A DNA stretch of 64,000 nucleotides from Hyphomicrobiales bacterium (GTDB taxonomy: Bacteria; Pseudomonadota; Alphaproteobacteria; Rhizobiales; Rhizobiaceae). Each line of letters starts with the position of its first letter. The first letter of the stretch is position 1. The stretch lies in assembly GCA_900466605.1 (NCBI GenBank), contig UBMU01000020.1, forward strand, positions 1-64,000, given 5' to 3'. This document shows positions 17,154-26,607 of the stretch, piece by piece. The translations under genes and the position numbers were made by a program. The notes beneath the pieces were generated by a model. The model was not told the origin of the DNA, did no database searches, and saw only the letters and a list, made by a program, of their open reading frames with translations.

Positions 17154-20100
17154 TCAATGTTCCCCGGATGCAAGCTTGCCCTGAAGCAAGCCGAATGTGT
17201 CTGAAAGGTCGAACCGCGCCGAATTGCTGCGCGGTGTCCAGAGGCTGCGATCAATCGCCTCCAGCAACCGTTCCTTCATGTCCGCGAAGGCGGCCGGATT
17301 CTTCTCTGCCATGAAATCGCGAACCTTCGTATCGGCCACGAAAGCCTGGTAGACGGCTTCGAAATGATGATTGCCGACCGCACCCGTCGTCGCCGCGAAG
17401 GCAAAGAGGTAGTCCACGGTCGCCGCGATCTCGAAGGCGCCCTTGTAGCCGTGTCGCATGACGCCGTCGATCCACTTCGGATTGACGACGCGGCCACGCA
17501 CCACACGCCCGATCTCTTCCTCCAGAGACCGGATCACCGGCTTCTCGGGCCTCGAATGATCGTTGTGATAGATCGACGGCCGATCGCCTGCCAGCATTTC
17601 AGCCGCAGCCGCCATGCCGCCTTCGAACTGATAGTAGTCGTCGCTGTCGAGAAGATCGTGCTCGCGATTGTCCTGGTTCTGGACGACAGCCTGGATCGAG
17701 CGCAGGCGTTCTTCGAAAACGCCACGCTCCGCCCGGCCTTCCTCGCCGGCGCCGTAAGCATAGCTTCCCCAAACGAGATAGGCCTCGGCCAGATCGGCCC
17801 GGCGTTCCCACCCCTTCTCATCGATCAACGCCTGCAGACCGGCACCATAAGCGCCGGGTTTCGACCCGAAGATGCGATAGCCGGCGCGGCGGCCAGCCTG
17901 GGTGGCATCCAGTCCAGCCGCCTCAAGACGGGCGGCCTCGCCACGCATACGCTCGGCAATCGGGTTGTCCGCGGCGTCCTCTTCCAGCGCGCCGACGGCG
18001 CGAATTGCCTTGTCGAACAGTGCGATCTGTTCCGGAAACGCATCCCGGAAGAAGCCGGAGATGCGCAACGTCACATCGACACGCGGCCGAGGCAGTAGCG
18101 CCGGCGGAATGATTTCATAGCCGGTGACACGGCGCGAGGTCATGTCCCAGACCGGCTTCACACCGATCAGGGCGAGTGCCTGGGCGATATCGTCGCCGCC
18201 GGTCCGCATGTTCGAGGTGCCCCAGGCGGTCAAGCCGAAGGATACCGGCCACTCGCCGTGATCCTGCACGTAGCGGCGGATCAGCAGTTCGGCCGACTTC
18301 TTCCCGAGTTCGTAGGCCGCCGGTGTCGGCACGGCCCGGCTGTCGACCGAGTAGAAATTCCGCCCTGTCGGCAGCACGTCTGGTCGGCCTCGTGTCGGGG
18401 CGCCGGATGGACCCGGGGCCACGAAGCGGCCGTCGAGGCCGCGCAGCAGGCCTTCGATCTCCGCGGTACCGCAGGCGAGAATGGCAGGCTTGAGCCGCGT
18501 TTCGATCTCCGCAAGCACGGCGCGCGTGGCCGGCCAATCGTTCGGGCAGCCCACCTCGCCGGCGACGAACCGTGCAGCAAGCAGTTCGATCCGCTCGACG
18601 GTATCGCCGTTCGTGCGCCAGATCGCATCCGTGGCGCTTGCAAGAACATCAGGAAGCGGCCCGATCCAAACTTCCGCCATATCGCAATCGAGCGGGTCGA
18701 ACGCCAAGCCGAGGTCCGCGGCAATAGCGCGCTGAAGGCTACGGTCGCCGCCCTGCCCGAGCCCGCGCGGAACCCGGGCCAGCGCAACCGTCAGATCCGT
18801 CAGCAACCGACCCTGCGGCGAAACGCCGAAGACATGCAGACCGTCGCGGATCTGCATCTCCTTGAGATCGCAGAGATAGGCGTCGAGCTTCTTCAAAGCC
18901 TCCGTCTCGCTCTCGCCCTTGTCGATGCCGGCATCGCGGTCGAGGCCGATGTCGGCCACGAGATCGAGGATCTGCTTGCTAAGAAGCCGGATTCGGCGCG
19001 GATCACCGCCCGACGCCTCGTAGTATTCGTCGACCAGCGCTTCCAGATCCTTCAGTGGCCCGTAACTTTCGGCGCGCGTCAGCGGCGGCGTCAGGTGATC
19101 GATGATGACAGCACCAGTTCGGCGCTTCGCCTGTGTCCCTTCGCCGGGATCATTGACGATGAAGGGATAGATATGCGGCATCGGGCCAAGGATGGCTTCC
19201 GGGTAGCATTCCTCCGACAAAGCCAGCGCCTTGCCGGGAAGCCATTCCAGATTGCCGTGCTTGCCCATGTGAATGACAGCGTGAGCACCGAACTCGTGGC
19301 GAAGAAAAGCATAGAAGGCGAGATAGCCATGTGGCGGCACGAGATCCGGCGAATGGTAGCTTTCCTTCGGATCAATATTGTAACCGCGCGCCGGCTGGAT
19401 CCCGACCAGCACCTCCCCCAGCCGCATGAACGGCAGCGCAAAGGCGCCATCCACGACATAGGGATCGGCCTCCGGCGCCCCCCAGCGCGCGCCGATTTCA
19501 TCCTGAATCTTTTTCGGAAGCTTTTCGAAGAAGGCCTCGTAACGACTCAAGGAAAGCGATTCGCGGATAAGCTTGCCGTCGCTACCGGAATTTGTCGGCC
19601 CCTCCATCAGGCGCCGCATCAGCTGATCGCCATCGTCAGGCACATCCGCGACGACGTAACCGGCAGCACCCATGGCTTTCAGCACCTCGACAGTGGCTGC
19701 GGGTGTGTCCAGCCCGACGCCATTGCCGAGCCTGCCATCCCGGTTCGGATAGTTCGCCAGCACAAGCGCGATACGCCTGTCGCCAACGGCCGAGGTGCGC
19801 AGTTTCGCCCAATTGGCCGCAAGCCGGGCGGTATAGCGCATCCGTTCCAGATCGGGTTCGCTCCCGACGATGTTGGCCTCGACTCTCGCATCGTAGCGGG
19901 CGGCCGATTTGAAGGAGACGGCACGCGACAGGACCCGGCCGTCCACTTCGGGCAGCGCGACGTTCATGCCAAGATCGCGCGCCGAGAGCCCCTGCGAGGA
20001 CGCGGCCCAGGCCTCACGCGAAGAGGCCGAGAAGATCGCTTGCAGCACGACGGCATCGTTGGCCTCCAGCACGGTCGGTGAGCGATCCGCGCCCGGCGCG

Positions 20101-20936
20101 GATACGGCAAAGCCTGTCGTGTTGATCACCACCTCCGGTTTGATGACATCGAACACGCTTTCCAAAATGCCCTTCGACACAGGATCCTTGAGACTGTAGG
20201 CGAATACCGGCAACGGCCGGATACCCTCAGAGAGCAGCGTGTCGACAAGCGCCTCGACCGGCCTTGTCTCGCCGCTCTGCACGAGCGCGCGATAGAAACT
20301 GATCGCGATAGTCGGGCGTCGCCCGTCTTCCCAATCGGCCCCAAGCCGCTCTCTACAGGCAGCCTCCCACGCGTCGACGCCGAGGACGCCCTTACCCGGC
20401 CACCATATGCCCGCCTTCATTAGCGGCGAAGCCGCTTCCGGCTTTTCCGCGCCTGATAACATCGCGCCTGCATAGCCAAGAAACGCCCGCGAATTACCGT
20501 CGCCACCCTCGATCAGGTAGGCCCAAAGCGCATTCAGATCTTCAAGCGGAACATTCGAAAACGGTGTCAAACCCGCATCCGGCTTCGAATCTCCCGGCAG
20601 CACGGCTATCAGCGCGCCGGATCGTGCCGCCGCCGCATGAAGCGCCTCCAACGCATAGTGGAAGTAGCTTGCGCCACCCAGCGCCCTGACGACGATGAGC
20701 TTCGCATGCCGGGCTGTCCGCTCGACATAGGCATCGACCGACATCGGATGCTTGAGGCTCATCAGGCTTGCCAGCCGCAACGAGAAACCAGCCGCCGCTT
20801 CGTCGTAAGCGGTGGCGATCGCCGCAAGCTCTGTGTCGGCGGCCGACAGCAACAGGACGTCGCCGGGAGACTGACCGAGATCGATCGCCTCCTCGCCGTC
20901 GCTGATCGTTCCCTGCTGTGCCAGAAGCAGATGCAT
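17154..20936 (-). CDS. cobN: Cobaltochelatase large subunit CobN
   Basis: A 1260-residue protein of normal length for aerobic CobN, the substrate-binding subunit that inserts Co(II) into hydrogenobyrinic acid a,c-diamide with the ATPase subunits CobS and CobT (not in this window). Conserved blocks include PPHGYLAFYAFLRHEFGAHA, HMGKHGNLEWLPGK, and SFGLTAWGTSNMRTGGDDIA, typical of CobN/BchH-type chelatases. It starts at ATG 20936, nine bases after cobW, and cobO follows after one base. Confidence 0.96.
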   Translation of the reverse strand: MHLLLAQQGTISDGEEAIDLGQSPGDVLLLSAADTELAAIATAYDEAAAGFSLRLASLMSLKHPMSVDAYVERTARHAKLIVVRALGGASYFHYALEALHAAAARSGALIAVLPGDSKPDAGLTPFSNVPLEDLNALWAYLIEGGDGNSRAFLGYAGAMLSGAEKPEAASPLMKAGIWWPGKGVLGVDAWEAACRERLGADWEDGRRPTIAISFYRALVQSGETRPVEALVDTLLSEGIRPLPVFAYSLKDPVSKGILESVFDVIKPEVVINTTGFAVSAPGADRSPTVLEANDAVVLQAIFSASSREAWAASSQGLSARDLGMNVALPEVDGRVLSRAVSFKSAARYDARVEANIVGSEPDLERMRYTARLAANWAKLRTSAVGDRRIALVLANYPNRDGRLGNGVGLDTPAATVEVLKAMGAAGYVVADVPDDGDQLMRRLMEGPTNSGSDGKLIRESLSLSRYEAFFEKLPKKIQDEIGARWGAPEADPYVVDGAFALPFMRLGEVLVGIQPARGYNIDPKESYHSPDLVPPHGYLAFYAFLRHEFGAHAVIHMGKHGNLEWLPGKALALSEECYPEAILGPMPHIYPFIVNDPGEGTQAKRRTGAVIIDHLTPPLTRAESYGPLKDLEALVDEYYEASGGDPRRIRLLSKQILDLVADIGLDRDAGIDKGESETEALKKLDAYLCDLKEMQIRDGLHVFGVSPQGRLLTDLTVALARVPRGLGQGGDRSLQRAIAADLGLAFDPLDCDMAEVWIGPLPDVLASATDAIWRTNGDTVERIELLAARFVAGEVGCPNDWPATRAVLAEIETRLKPAILACGTAEIEGLLRGLDGRFVAPGPSGAPTRGRPDVLPTGRNFYSVDSRAVPTPAAYELGKKSAELLIRRYVQDHGEWPVSFGLTAWGTSNMRTGGDDIAQALALIGVKPVWDMTSRRVTGYEIIPPALLPRPRVDVTLRISGFFRDAFPEQIALFDKAIRAVGALEEDAADNPIAERMRGEAARLEAAGLDATQAGRRAGYRIFGSKPGAYGAGLQALIDEKGWERRADLAEAYLVWGSYAYGAGEEGRAERGVFEERLRSIQAVVQNQDNREHDLLDSDDYYQFEGGMAAAAEMLAGDRPSIYHNDHSRPEKPVIRSLEEEIGRVVRGRVVNPKWIDGVMRHGYKGAFEIAATVDYLFAFAATTGAVGNHHFEAVYQAFVADTKVRDFMAEKNPAAFADMKERLLEAIDRSLWTPRSNSARFDLSDTFGLLQGKLASGEH

Positions 20937-20945
20937 CGGACTGCC

Positions 20946-21995
20946 TTATGCCAGCGCCTCGATCGCTTTGCGCACCGCCACTTCGTCCATCTCGTGCAAG
21001 CCGATGACAACAAGGCGGGTGCCGCGTGCTTCGCCGGGCGCCCAGGCGCGATCGAAATAGTGGTCGATACGGCTGCCGACCGCCTGCAACTGCAGACGCA
21101 TCGGCTTGCCGGGAACATCGACGAAGCCCTTGAGACGCAGCACGTCATGCTCGCCGATGATACCCTTCAAATCATCCACGAAGGCAACCGGATCGGCGAC
21201 TGGGCCAAGTTCCACCACGAAGCTGTCGAACTCGTCATGATCGTGCGGAACACCGTCCTCGTGCTCGAGCTCATGGTGGGACTTGCGGTTGACCACATCG
21301 TCTTCCGTTCCGACGCCGAGGCCGAGCAGCACGCTTGCCGGAACCTCGCCATTGCGCGCCTCGATCATCACAGGCTTACGGGCGATACGGGAGGCAACCT
21401 CGTCCCGCACGCGGGCAAGGCCGGCGGTATCGAGAAGATCAGTCTTGTTGAGCACGATCAGATCGGCGCAGGTCAGCTGATCCTCAAACAGTTCCTCTAT
21501 CGGGCTTTCATGGTCGAGCGACTCGTCTTCCACGCGGCGGGCCTCGACGGCATCGTGATCGTCGGCAAAGCGCCCGGCGGCGACGGCCGCGCTATCCACA
21601 ACGGTAATCACACCATCGACGGTGACCTGTGTGCGGATATCAGGCCAGTTGAACGCCGCAACGAGCGGCTGCGGCAGCGCGAGGCCGGAGGTTTCGATGA
21701 CAATATGATCCGGGCGCTGTTCGCGCTCCAAGAGCTTCGTCATCGTCGGAATGAAGTCGTCGGCCACCGTGCAGCAGATGCAGCCGTTGGTCAGCTCGAT
21801 GATATCATCCTCGGTGCAATTCTCCGCACCGCAGCCCTTCAGCACCTCGCCGTCAACGCCGAGATCGCCGAACTCGTTGATGATGAGCGCGATCTTCTTG
21901 CCGTTCGTATTGGAAAGCAGATTGCGGATCATCGTCGTCTTGCCGGCGCCGAGGAAGCCGGTGATCACGGTCGCCGGAATTTTCTGCTGGTTCAT
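20946..21995 (-). CDS. cobW: CobW GTP-binding metallochaperone
   Basis: A 349-residue G3E-family GTPase. The Walker A is GFLGAGKTT, the CxCC-type metal-binding motif is GCICC, and NKTD specifies guanine. A His/Asp/Glu-rich stretch (about residues 235-250, HHELEHEDGVPHDHDE) is an additional metal-binding region. CobW is considered to deliver cobalt to the chelatase. The start at ATG 21995 gives MNQQKIPATVITGF; the ORF begins nine bases earlier at TTG. It lies between cobP and cobN. Confidence 0.94.
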   Translation of the reverse strand: MNQQKIPATVITGFLGAGKTTMIRNLLSNTNGKKIALIINEFGDLGVDGEVLKGCGAENCTEDDIIELTNGCICCTVADDFIPTMTKLLEREQRPDHIVIETSGLALPQPLVAAFNWPDIRTQVTVDGVITVVDSAAVAAGRFADDHDAVEARRVEDESLDHESPIEELFEDQLTCADLIVLNKTDLLDTAGLARVRDEVASRIARKPVMIEARNGEVPASVLLGLGVGTEDDVVNRKSHHELEHEDGVPHDHDEFDSFVVELGPVADPVAFVDDLKGIIGEHDVLRLKGFVDVPGKPMRLQLQAVGSRIDHYFDRAWAPGEARGTRLVVIGLHEMDEVAVRKAIEALA

Positions 21996-22000
21996 GAAAT

Positions 22001-22525
22001 TCAACCCTTCATCTTCAGCGGCAGACCTGCCGCGATAAAATACACTTCGGCGGCCTCAGCCGCGATCATTTGATGCAAGCGGCCGGCGTGATCCCGGAAA
22101 TCCCGTGCCATGCGGTTCTCAGGAACGATGCCCAGACCGACCTCGTTGGAAACGATGACGAGCCGCGCGCGTGCTGTCGGCAGGTAGGCCGCAAGCGAGG
22201 CGAACTCCGTCCCCATGTCGCGCCCCGCCATCATCAGGTTGGTGACCCAAAGCGTCAGGCAATCGACGAGGATCCCCCGTCCCTCGCCGTCGATCGCCCG
22301 CAGGCACCCGACAAGATCGAGCGGTTCTTCATGGGTATGCCAGAGATCGCCACGATCGGCCTTGTGCTTATCGATCCGGGCTCGCATCTCGTCGTCCCAG
22401 GCCCGGCCCGTCGCCACGTAATGACGCTCCAGCTCGCTTGCGGCGACCAGCTGCTCGGCAAAACGAGATTTACCCGAGCGCGCGCCGCCCAGGACGAAGG
22501 TCGCACCGGATGATATCGGGCTCAT
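22001..22525 (-). CDS. cobP: Adenosylcobinamide kinase / GTP:adenosylcobinamide-phosphate guanylyltransferase CobP
   Basis: A 174-residue bifunctional enzyme that phosphorylates and guanylylates adenosylcobinamide before base attachment. The P-loop is LGGARSGKSRFAEQL; RAWDDEMRARI, LVDCLTLWVTNL and SNEVGLGIVPE are family motifs. The ATG (22523-22525) shares bases with the stop of a 29-codon ORF upstream and has no clear ribosome binding site of its own, suggesting translational coupling. First enzyme gene behind the cobalamin riboswitch. Confidence 0.94.
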   Translation of the reverse strand: MSPISSGATFVLGGARSGKSRFAEQLVAASELERHYVATGRAWDDEMRARIDKHKADRGDLWHTHEEPLDLVGCLRAIDGEGRGILVDCLTLWVTNLMMAGRDMGTEFASLAAYLPTARARLVIVSNEVGLGIVPENRMARDFRDHAGRLHQMIAAEAAEVYFIAAGLPLKMKG

Positions 22526-22611
22526 GCTAGATCATATCCGATCTGCGGAACGCTGCCGCAAGGGACCGGAATGGCTGCAGGACGCAGCCGAAAACTCTTC
22601 TGTTCAGCCAT
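22522..22611 (-). CDS. 29-residue leader ORF between the cobalamin riboswitch and cobP
   Basis: ATG 22611 is preceded by GGAGG with five bases of spacing, the best ribosome binding site in the operon leader. The frame runs 29 codons (MAEQKSFRLRPAAIPVPCGS, then nine residues) and ends in TGA overlapping the cobP ATG (ATGA). Its position between riboswitch and cobP, and the lack of a separate cobP ribosome site, suggest that the riboswitch controls translation of this ORF and cobP follows by coupling. I do not recognise the peptide. Confidence 0.6.
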   Translation of the reverse strand: MAEQKSFRLRPAAIPVPCGSVPQIGYDLA

Positions 22612-22659
22612 GACAACCTCCGTGCTGGCAGCGGGCACAAGCCCAGGAATGGGCTTCTC

Positions 22660-23030
22660 GCCCGGCACGATTGGCAGGTCTCCTGGCTCGCGGGTGTTGG
22701 CCGCGATCGGGGCAGACCGAAAACCGGTCGCCCCAGATCGTGCCAGCAGATCTTCCTCGTCTTCCCGGCTGCATTTCATGAAAGGGCGGACGATTCGTAG
22801 ACGTAAGAGGCGTCCTGCCCCGGTTGATCATGATGCACTGCCAGTGACTTTTCCGTCGCCGCTTTCTTGTCACCCGCCTGCACCATTGCAAGCTGTCAGC
22901 CACAAGAAACCAACGCCGGACGGAAAACCCTGACCGCTCTACAGTCGCGGGGTCGGCTATGATGACGGTGCCCGGATTGGGTCCACCGCTTCACATTCCC
23001 TTTTCATCCGCACCGATTCAACCGGTCCGG
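22660..23030 (-). ncRNA. Cobalamin riboswitch (leader of cobP operon)
   Basis: On the minus strand the B12 box GCCAGGAGACCTGCC is perfect (plus coordinates 22673-22687). Upstream in the transcript, in the expected order, are GATGAAAAGGGAA (about 22996-23008), a GGTG after it, CCCCGCGACTGTAG (22940-22953), CACTGG (22841-22846) and GGGAAG (about 22764-22769). The element is about 350 nt, longer than the usual 200 or so, because of a long arm: TTTTCCGTC (22919-22927) pairs with GACGGAAAA (22849-22857). Binding of adenosylcobalamin should shut off cobP-W-N-O-EamA. Ends are approximate. Confidence 0.92.
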
Positions 23031-23127
23031 AACCATCCGTTATGAATTCATCGTTAGGCAAGCCCATATCGGAAGTCAATCGAAAGCGATTTTCGGCCAA
23101 GCGAGAGAAACTATCCCAAACCACGTT

Positions 23128-23159
23128 AAGACGACCTTCTCTACAATATTTGTCGTCTT
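23128..23159. repeat. Inverted repeat in the cobP-clc divergent region
   Basis: Two perfect 8-bp arms, AAGACGAC and GTCGTCTT, separated by 16 A/T-rich bases, followed on the plus strand by TTAT. It lies between the riboswitch 5' end and the ClC gene. It could be an operator or a weak terminator. The remainder of 23030-23297 has no gene. Confidence 0.4.
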
Positions 23160-23297
23160 TTATCAGCTACTTACGTCATAAATAATTGTTGCGAACGCCG
23201 GTCTTTTGCCGCAATTGCATCGCAAGCGGATCGCGCCATTGGTTTGACCGTTCCACAACGCACTTGATCGCGCCTGCACCTGCCTAGTTTTCCTGTC

Positions 23298-25088
23298 ATG
23301 CTCCTGAAAGTCGATATCCGCCGCTTCGGCCCGCTTCATACCCTTCTCGACGTCGGGCGGATGCGCGCCCTGCTGCGACGCAGCGAGATGGGGATGATTA
23401 TCGCCGGAGCCATCGTCGGGGTAATCTCCGGCCTGGCGGTGGCGGGTATGAGCCTCATTTCCCGCGAAATGCACAGCCTGATTTTTGGCATCAGCGAGGT
23501 CGAGCGGCTGAGTTCCTCGCAGATCGACAACAAACTCCTGCTGCTGACGGCGCCTGTCTGCGGCGGCTTGCTGCTCGGTCTCCTGCTATTCGTGCTTACC
23601 AAGACCCGCAAGAAGCCGATGGTGGACCCGATCGAGGCAAATGCGCTGCACGGCGGTCGGCTATCTCTCACCGACAGCATTCTGGTCGCAGTTCAAAACC
23701 TGATTTCGAACGGCTTCGGTGCCTCCGTCGGCCTGGAAGCCGGCTACACACAGCTGGCGGCGGGGCTCGCCTCGAAACTTGGTCTGAAGCTGCAGCTACG
23801 TCGCTCGGACCTGCGCGTTCTTGTCGGATGTGGAGCGGCGGGAGCGATCTCAGCAGCCTTCAACGCGCCGCTGACGGGTGCATTCTACGCGTTCGAGCTC
23901 ATCATCGGCTCGTACACAATTGTATCGCTGACACCCGTGGTCGTCTCGGCTTTGGTATCGACCCAGATCGCGCGACTGCTGGCCGGTAGCGATTTCCTGA
24001 TCGACGTCGGAGACTTCGGCGCGGTTATGCCGGCGGACTACGTACCGGCGCTGCTCCTTGGCGCGTTCTGTGCCGGTGTCGGTATCCTGATCATGCAGGG
24101 CGTCGCCTGGACCGAGGAGCTGGCTCGCAGGAGTTCCATCGCCATGCCGTTGCGCCCTGCCCTTGGCGGCATCGTCGTCGGTCTCCTTGCCCTGATCACG
24201 CCGCAGGTACTGTCGGCAGGCCACGGCGCGCTCCACCTCAATCTCGGACGCGACGTCGCCATTCCAGTGCTTGTCGGTCTCTTCCTGCTCAAGGCATTCG
24301 CGTCCGCGATCTCGATTGGCTCTGGCTTCAGAGGCGGCCTGTTCTTCGCGTCGCTCTTTATGGGAGCGTTGGTGGGTAAATTCTTCGCCTATTCGGCGCC
24401 CTATTTTGCCCATGCCACGCTAACCCCCATTATCTACTCCGTCGTCGGAATGAGTTCGCTTGCGGTCGCTGTGATCGGCGGGCCGCTGACGATGACGTTC
24501 CTTGCGCTCGAAATTACCGGCGACTTTCCGATCACGGCACTCGTGCTCGCGGCCGTGATCACCTCCTCGCTCGTTGTGCGCAGCACCTTCGGCTACTCCT
24601 TTGCAACATGGCGCTTCCATCTTCGTGGCGAGAGCATTCGTAGCGCTCACGACGTCGGCTGGATTCGCAACCTTACGGTTGACCGGCTGATGCGCGCCGA
24701 TGTGAAGACCGCCAACGTGTCGCTCTCGATCGACGAATTCAAGGAGCGGTTCCCGATTGGTTCAACCCAACGCGTCGTCCTGGTGGACGACACGGGCAAA
24801 TACAGCGGGCTGGTGCTCGTGCCGGAGGTTTACGCGAGCCTCACCGACACCGACGACACCGGCAAGGATCTGAGCGAATTCATCCGCTACAAGAACGATT
24901 TCCTGCAGCCCAAAATGAACGCCAAGCAGGCAGCTGCCATCTTCGACAAGACTGAAAGCGAAGCACTCGCCGTCGTCAACAATCTGATCGAGCGGAAAGT
25001 TGTTGGGCAACTGAGTGAGGCCCACACGCTGCGCCGCTACAGCGAAGAACTCGATCGTCGAAGGCGAGAGATATCGGGCGAGATCTAG
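23298..25088 (+). CDS. ClC-family chloride channel/antiporter with C-terminal CBS region
   Basis: A 596-residue membrane protein. Residues about 30-435 carry the ClC core with paired helices; GASVGLEAGYTQ corresponds to the GxEGP gating-glutamate region (Glu retained, Gly-Pro replaced by Ala-Gly) and GSGFRGGLFFASLF to the GxFxP region. After about residue 450 there are two cytosolic CBS-like segments (LTVDRLMRADVKT, VVLVDDTGKYSGLVLVPE). Start ATG 23298. Its TAG stop shares CTAG with the cobQ stop. Transported ion and direction are not deducible. Confidence 0.88.
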   Translation: MLLKVDIRRFGPLHTLLDVGRMRALLRRSEMGMIIAGAIVGVISGLAVAGMSLISREMHSLIFGISEVERLSSSQIDNKLLLLTAPVCGGLLLGLLLFVLTKTRKKPMVDPIEANALHGGRLSLTDSILVAVQNLISNGFGASVGLEAGYTQLAAGLASKLGLKLQLRRSDLRVLVGCGAAGAISAAFNAPLTGAFYAFELIIGSYTIVSLTPVVVSALVSTQIARLLAGSDFLIDVGDFGAVMPADYVPALLLGAFCAGVGILIMQGVAWTEELARRSSIAMPLRPALGGIVVGLLALITPQVLSAGHGALHLNLGRDVAIPVLVGLFLLKAFASAISIGSGFRGGLFFASLFMGALVGKFFAYSAPYFAHATLTPIIYSVVGMSSLAVAVIGGPLTMTFLALEITGDFPITALVLAAVITSSLVVRSTFGYSFATWRFHLRGESIRSAHDVGWIRNLTVDRLMRADVKTANVSLSIDEFKERFPIGSTQRVVLVDDTGKYSGLVLVPEVYASLTDTDDTGKDLSEFIRYKNDFLQPKMNAKQAAAIFDKTESEALAVVNNLIERKVVGQLSEAHTLRRYSEELDRRRREISGEI

Positions 25089-26539
25089 CCGAGGAGTTCG
25101 CCTAGCCAACGCCCATCGAGACACGACTCCAACTCGGCCGCAATGTCGTCTAGCGCGCTTTCCACACCGGCACGATAGTTGTTCGCCTCCCCGGCAAGAC
25201 CGAAACTCTGCAACAGGCGGGACCGATAGCTGTCGCTGGTAAACAGCCCATGCAGATAGGTGCCCACAATCTGTCCATCTGCCGATACGGCACCATCCGG
25301 CTTGCCATCCACGATCGCGAAGGGCCTGCTGCAATCCTCTCCGGCGGTGACGCCGAGGTGGATCTGATAGCCTGCAAGCTGAGCACCGCCGTCTACCGTT
25401 GTCGCAACACTGTTCCGCACAGTCTTTTCCGGCGCCATCTCGGTCTCGACCTCAAGCAGCCCTAGGCCGGCTGTCTCTCCTGCATTCCCCTCGATACCCA
25501 AGGGGTCGCGGACCTTGCGTCCGAGCATCTGATAGCCGCCGCAAATGCCGATGACCCGCCCGCTCCGCTTAACATGAGCCAGTAGATCGACATCCCAGCC
25601 CTGCGCCCGCATGTCTGCGAGATCGGCGATGGTCGATTTCGAACCGGGCAGGATGACGAGGCCCGCGTCCGGCGGCAGCCGCTCGCCTGCTCGAACGAAA
25701 ACCAGATCGACGTCCGGCTCGGCCCTTAGCGGATCCAGGTCATCGAAATTCGCGATACGGGAGAACACCGGCACGGCGATCTTGAGCGCACCTTTGCCGT
25801 GGCGTGCCAGGTTCTCCAGCGCGACCGAGTCCTCGGCCGGCAATCGGGAGGCATGCTTGAGCCACGGCACGACGCCGAAGCATGGCCATCCGGTAAAGCG
25901 TCGCACCGCATCGATGCCCGTATCGAAGAGCGATACGTCTCCCCGAAACTTGTTGATGATGTAACCGGCTATCATGGCGCGGTCCTCATCAGACAGGATG
26001 GTGTGTGTACCGACCAACGAGGCGATCACACCGCCACGATCGATGTCACCGACGAGGACAACGGGCACGCCGGCGCGGGTCGCAAATCCCATATTCGCAA
26101 TATCGCCCGCCCTGAGATTGATTTCGGCGGGTGAGCCGGCACCTTCCACGATCACAAGATCAGCGCCAGCCGAAACCTCGGAAAAGCTCTGCATCACATG
26201 GTCGAGAAGTGCCGGCTTGAGCTTCTGGTAATCACGTCCCTTGGCCTGCCCCCAAACCCTGCCCTGAACGATGATCTGGCTGCCATACTCGGATTGCGGC
26301 TTGAGCAGGACAGGATTCATATGGACCGACGACGGCACCCGAGCTGCGAGCGATTGCAGCCATTGCGCCCGACCGATTTCGCCGCCGTCGTCAGCCACGG
26401 CTGCGTTGTTCGACATATTCTGTGGTTTGAAAGGACGAACCGAAAGGCCGCGGTTGGCGGCAAGCCTGCAAAGCCCAGCAACAAGAACGGTCTTGCCGAC
26501 ATCCGAGCCGGTACCTTGTAGCATTATGGCCTTGGTCAT
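25085..26539 (-). CDS. cobQ: Cobyric acid synthase CobQ
   Basis: A 484-residue glutamine amidotransferase that amidates the b, d, e and g side chains of adenosylcobyrinic acid a,c-diamide. The P-loop-like QGTGSDVGKTVL is at the N-terminus; the C-terminal glutaminase domain has IGICGGYQMLG with the nucleophilic Cys and GTYLHGLF with the His. I chose ATG 26539 (MTKAIMLQGTG); the ORF extension lacks family similarity. It is separated from the other cob genes by the convergent ClC gene and has its own structured leader. Confidence 0.95.
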   Translation of the reverse strand: MTKAIMLQGTGSDVGKTVLVAGLCRLAANRGLSVRPFKPQNMSNNAAVADDGGEIGRAQWLQSLAARVPSSVHMNPVLLKPQSEYGSQIIVQGRVWGQAKGRDYQKLKPALLDHVMQSFSEVSAGADLVIVEGAGSPAEINLRAGDIANMGFATRAGVPVVLVGDIDRGGVIASLVGTHTILSDEDRAMIAGYIINKFRGDVSLFDTGIDAVRRFTGWPCFGVVPWLKHASRLPAEDSVALENLARHGKGALKIAVPVFSRIANFDDLDPLRAEPDVDLVFVRAGERLPPDAGLVILPGSKSTIADLADMRAQGWDVDLLAHVKRSGRVIGICGGYQMLGRKVRDPLGIEGNAGETAGLGLLEVETEMAPEKTVRNSVATTVDGGAQLAGYQIHLGVTAGEDCSRPFAIVDGKPDGAVSADGQIVGTYLHGLFTSDSYRSRLLQSFGLAGEANNYRAGVESALDDIAAELESCLDGRWLGELLG

Positions 26540-26607
26540 GGTTGCGGAACTCCGGCGAACTCCGTCCGGCCTACAACGCCCCATCAGCTCCGGTCAATCG
26601 GAGGTGC

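Noticed and set aside
18258..20081. 607-codon plus-strand ORF opposite cobN
   Set aside because: Fully inside cobN on the other strand, with shadow-type composition and no domain.
20637..22073. 478-codon plus-strand ORF opposite cobN/cobW/cobP
   Set aside because: Overlaps three clear cob genes antisense; no recognisable motif.
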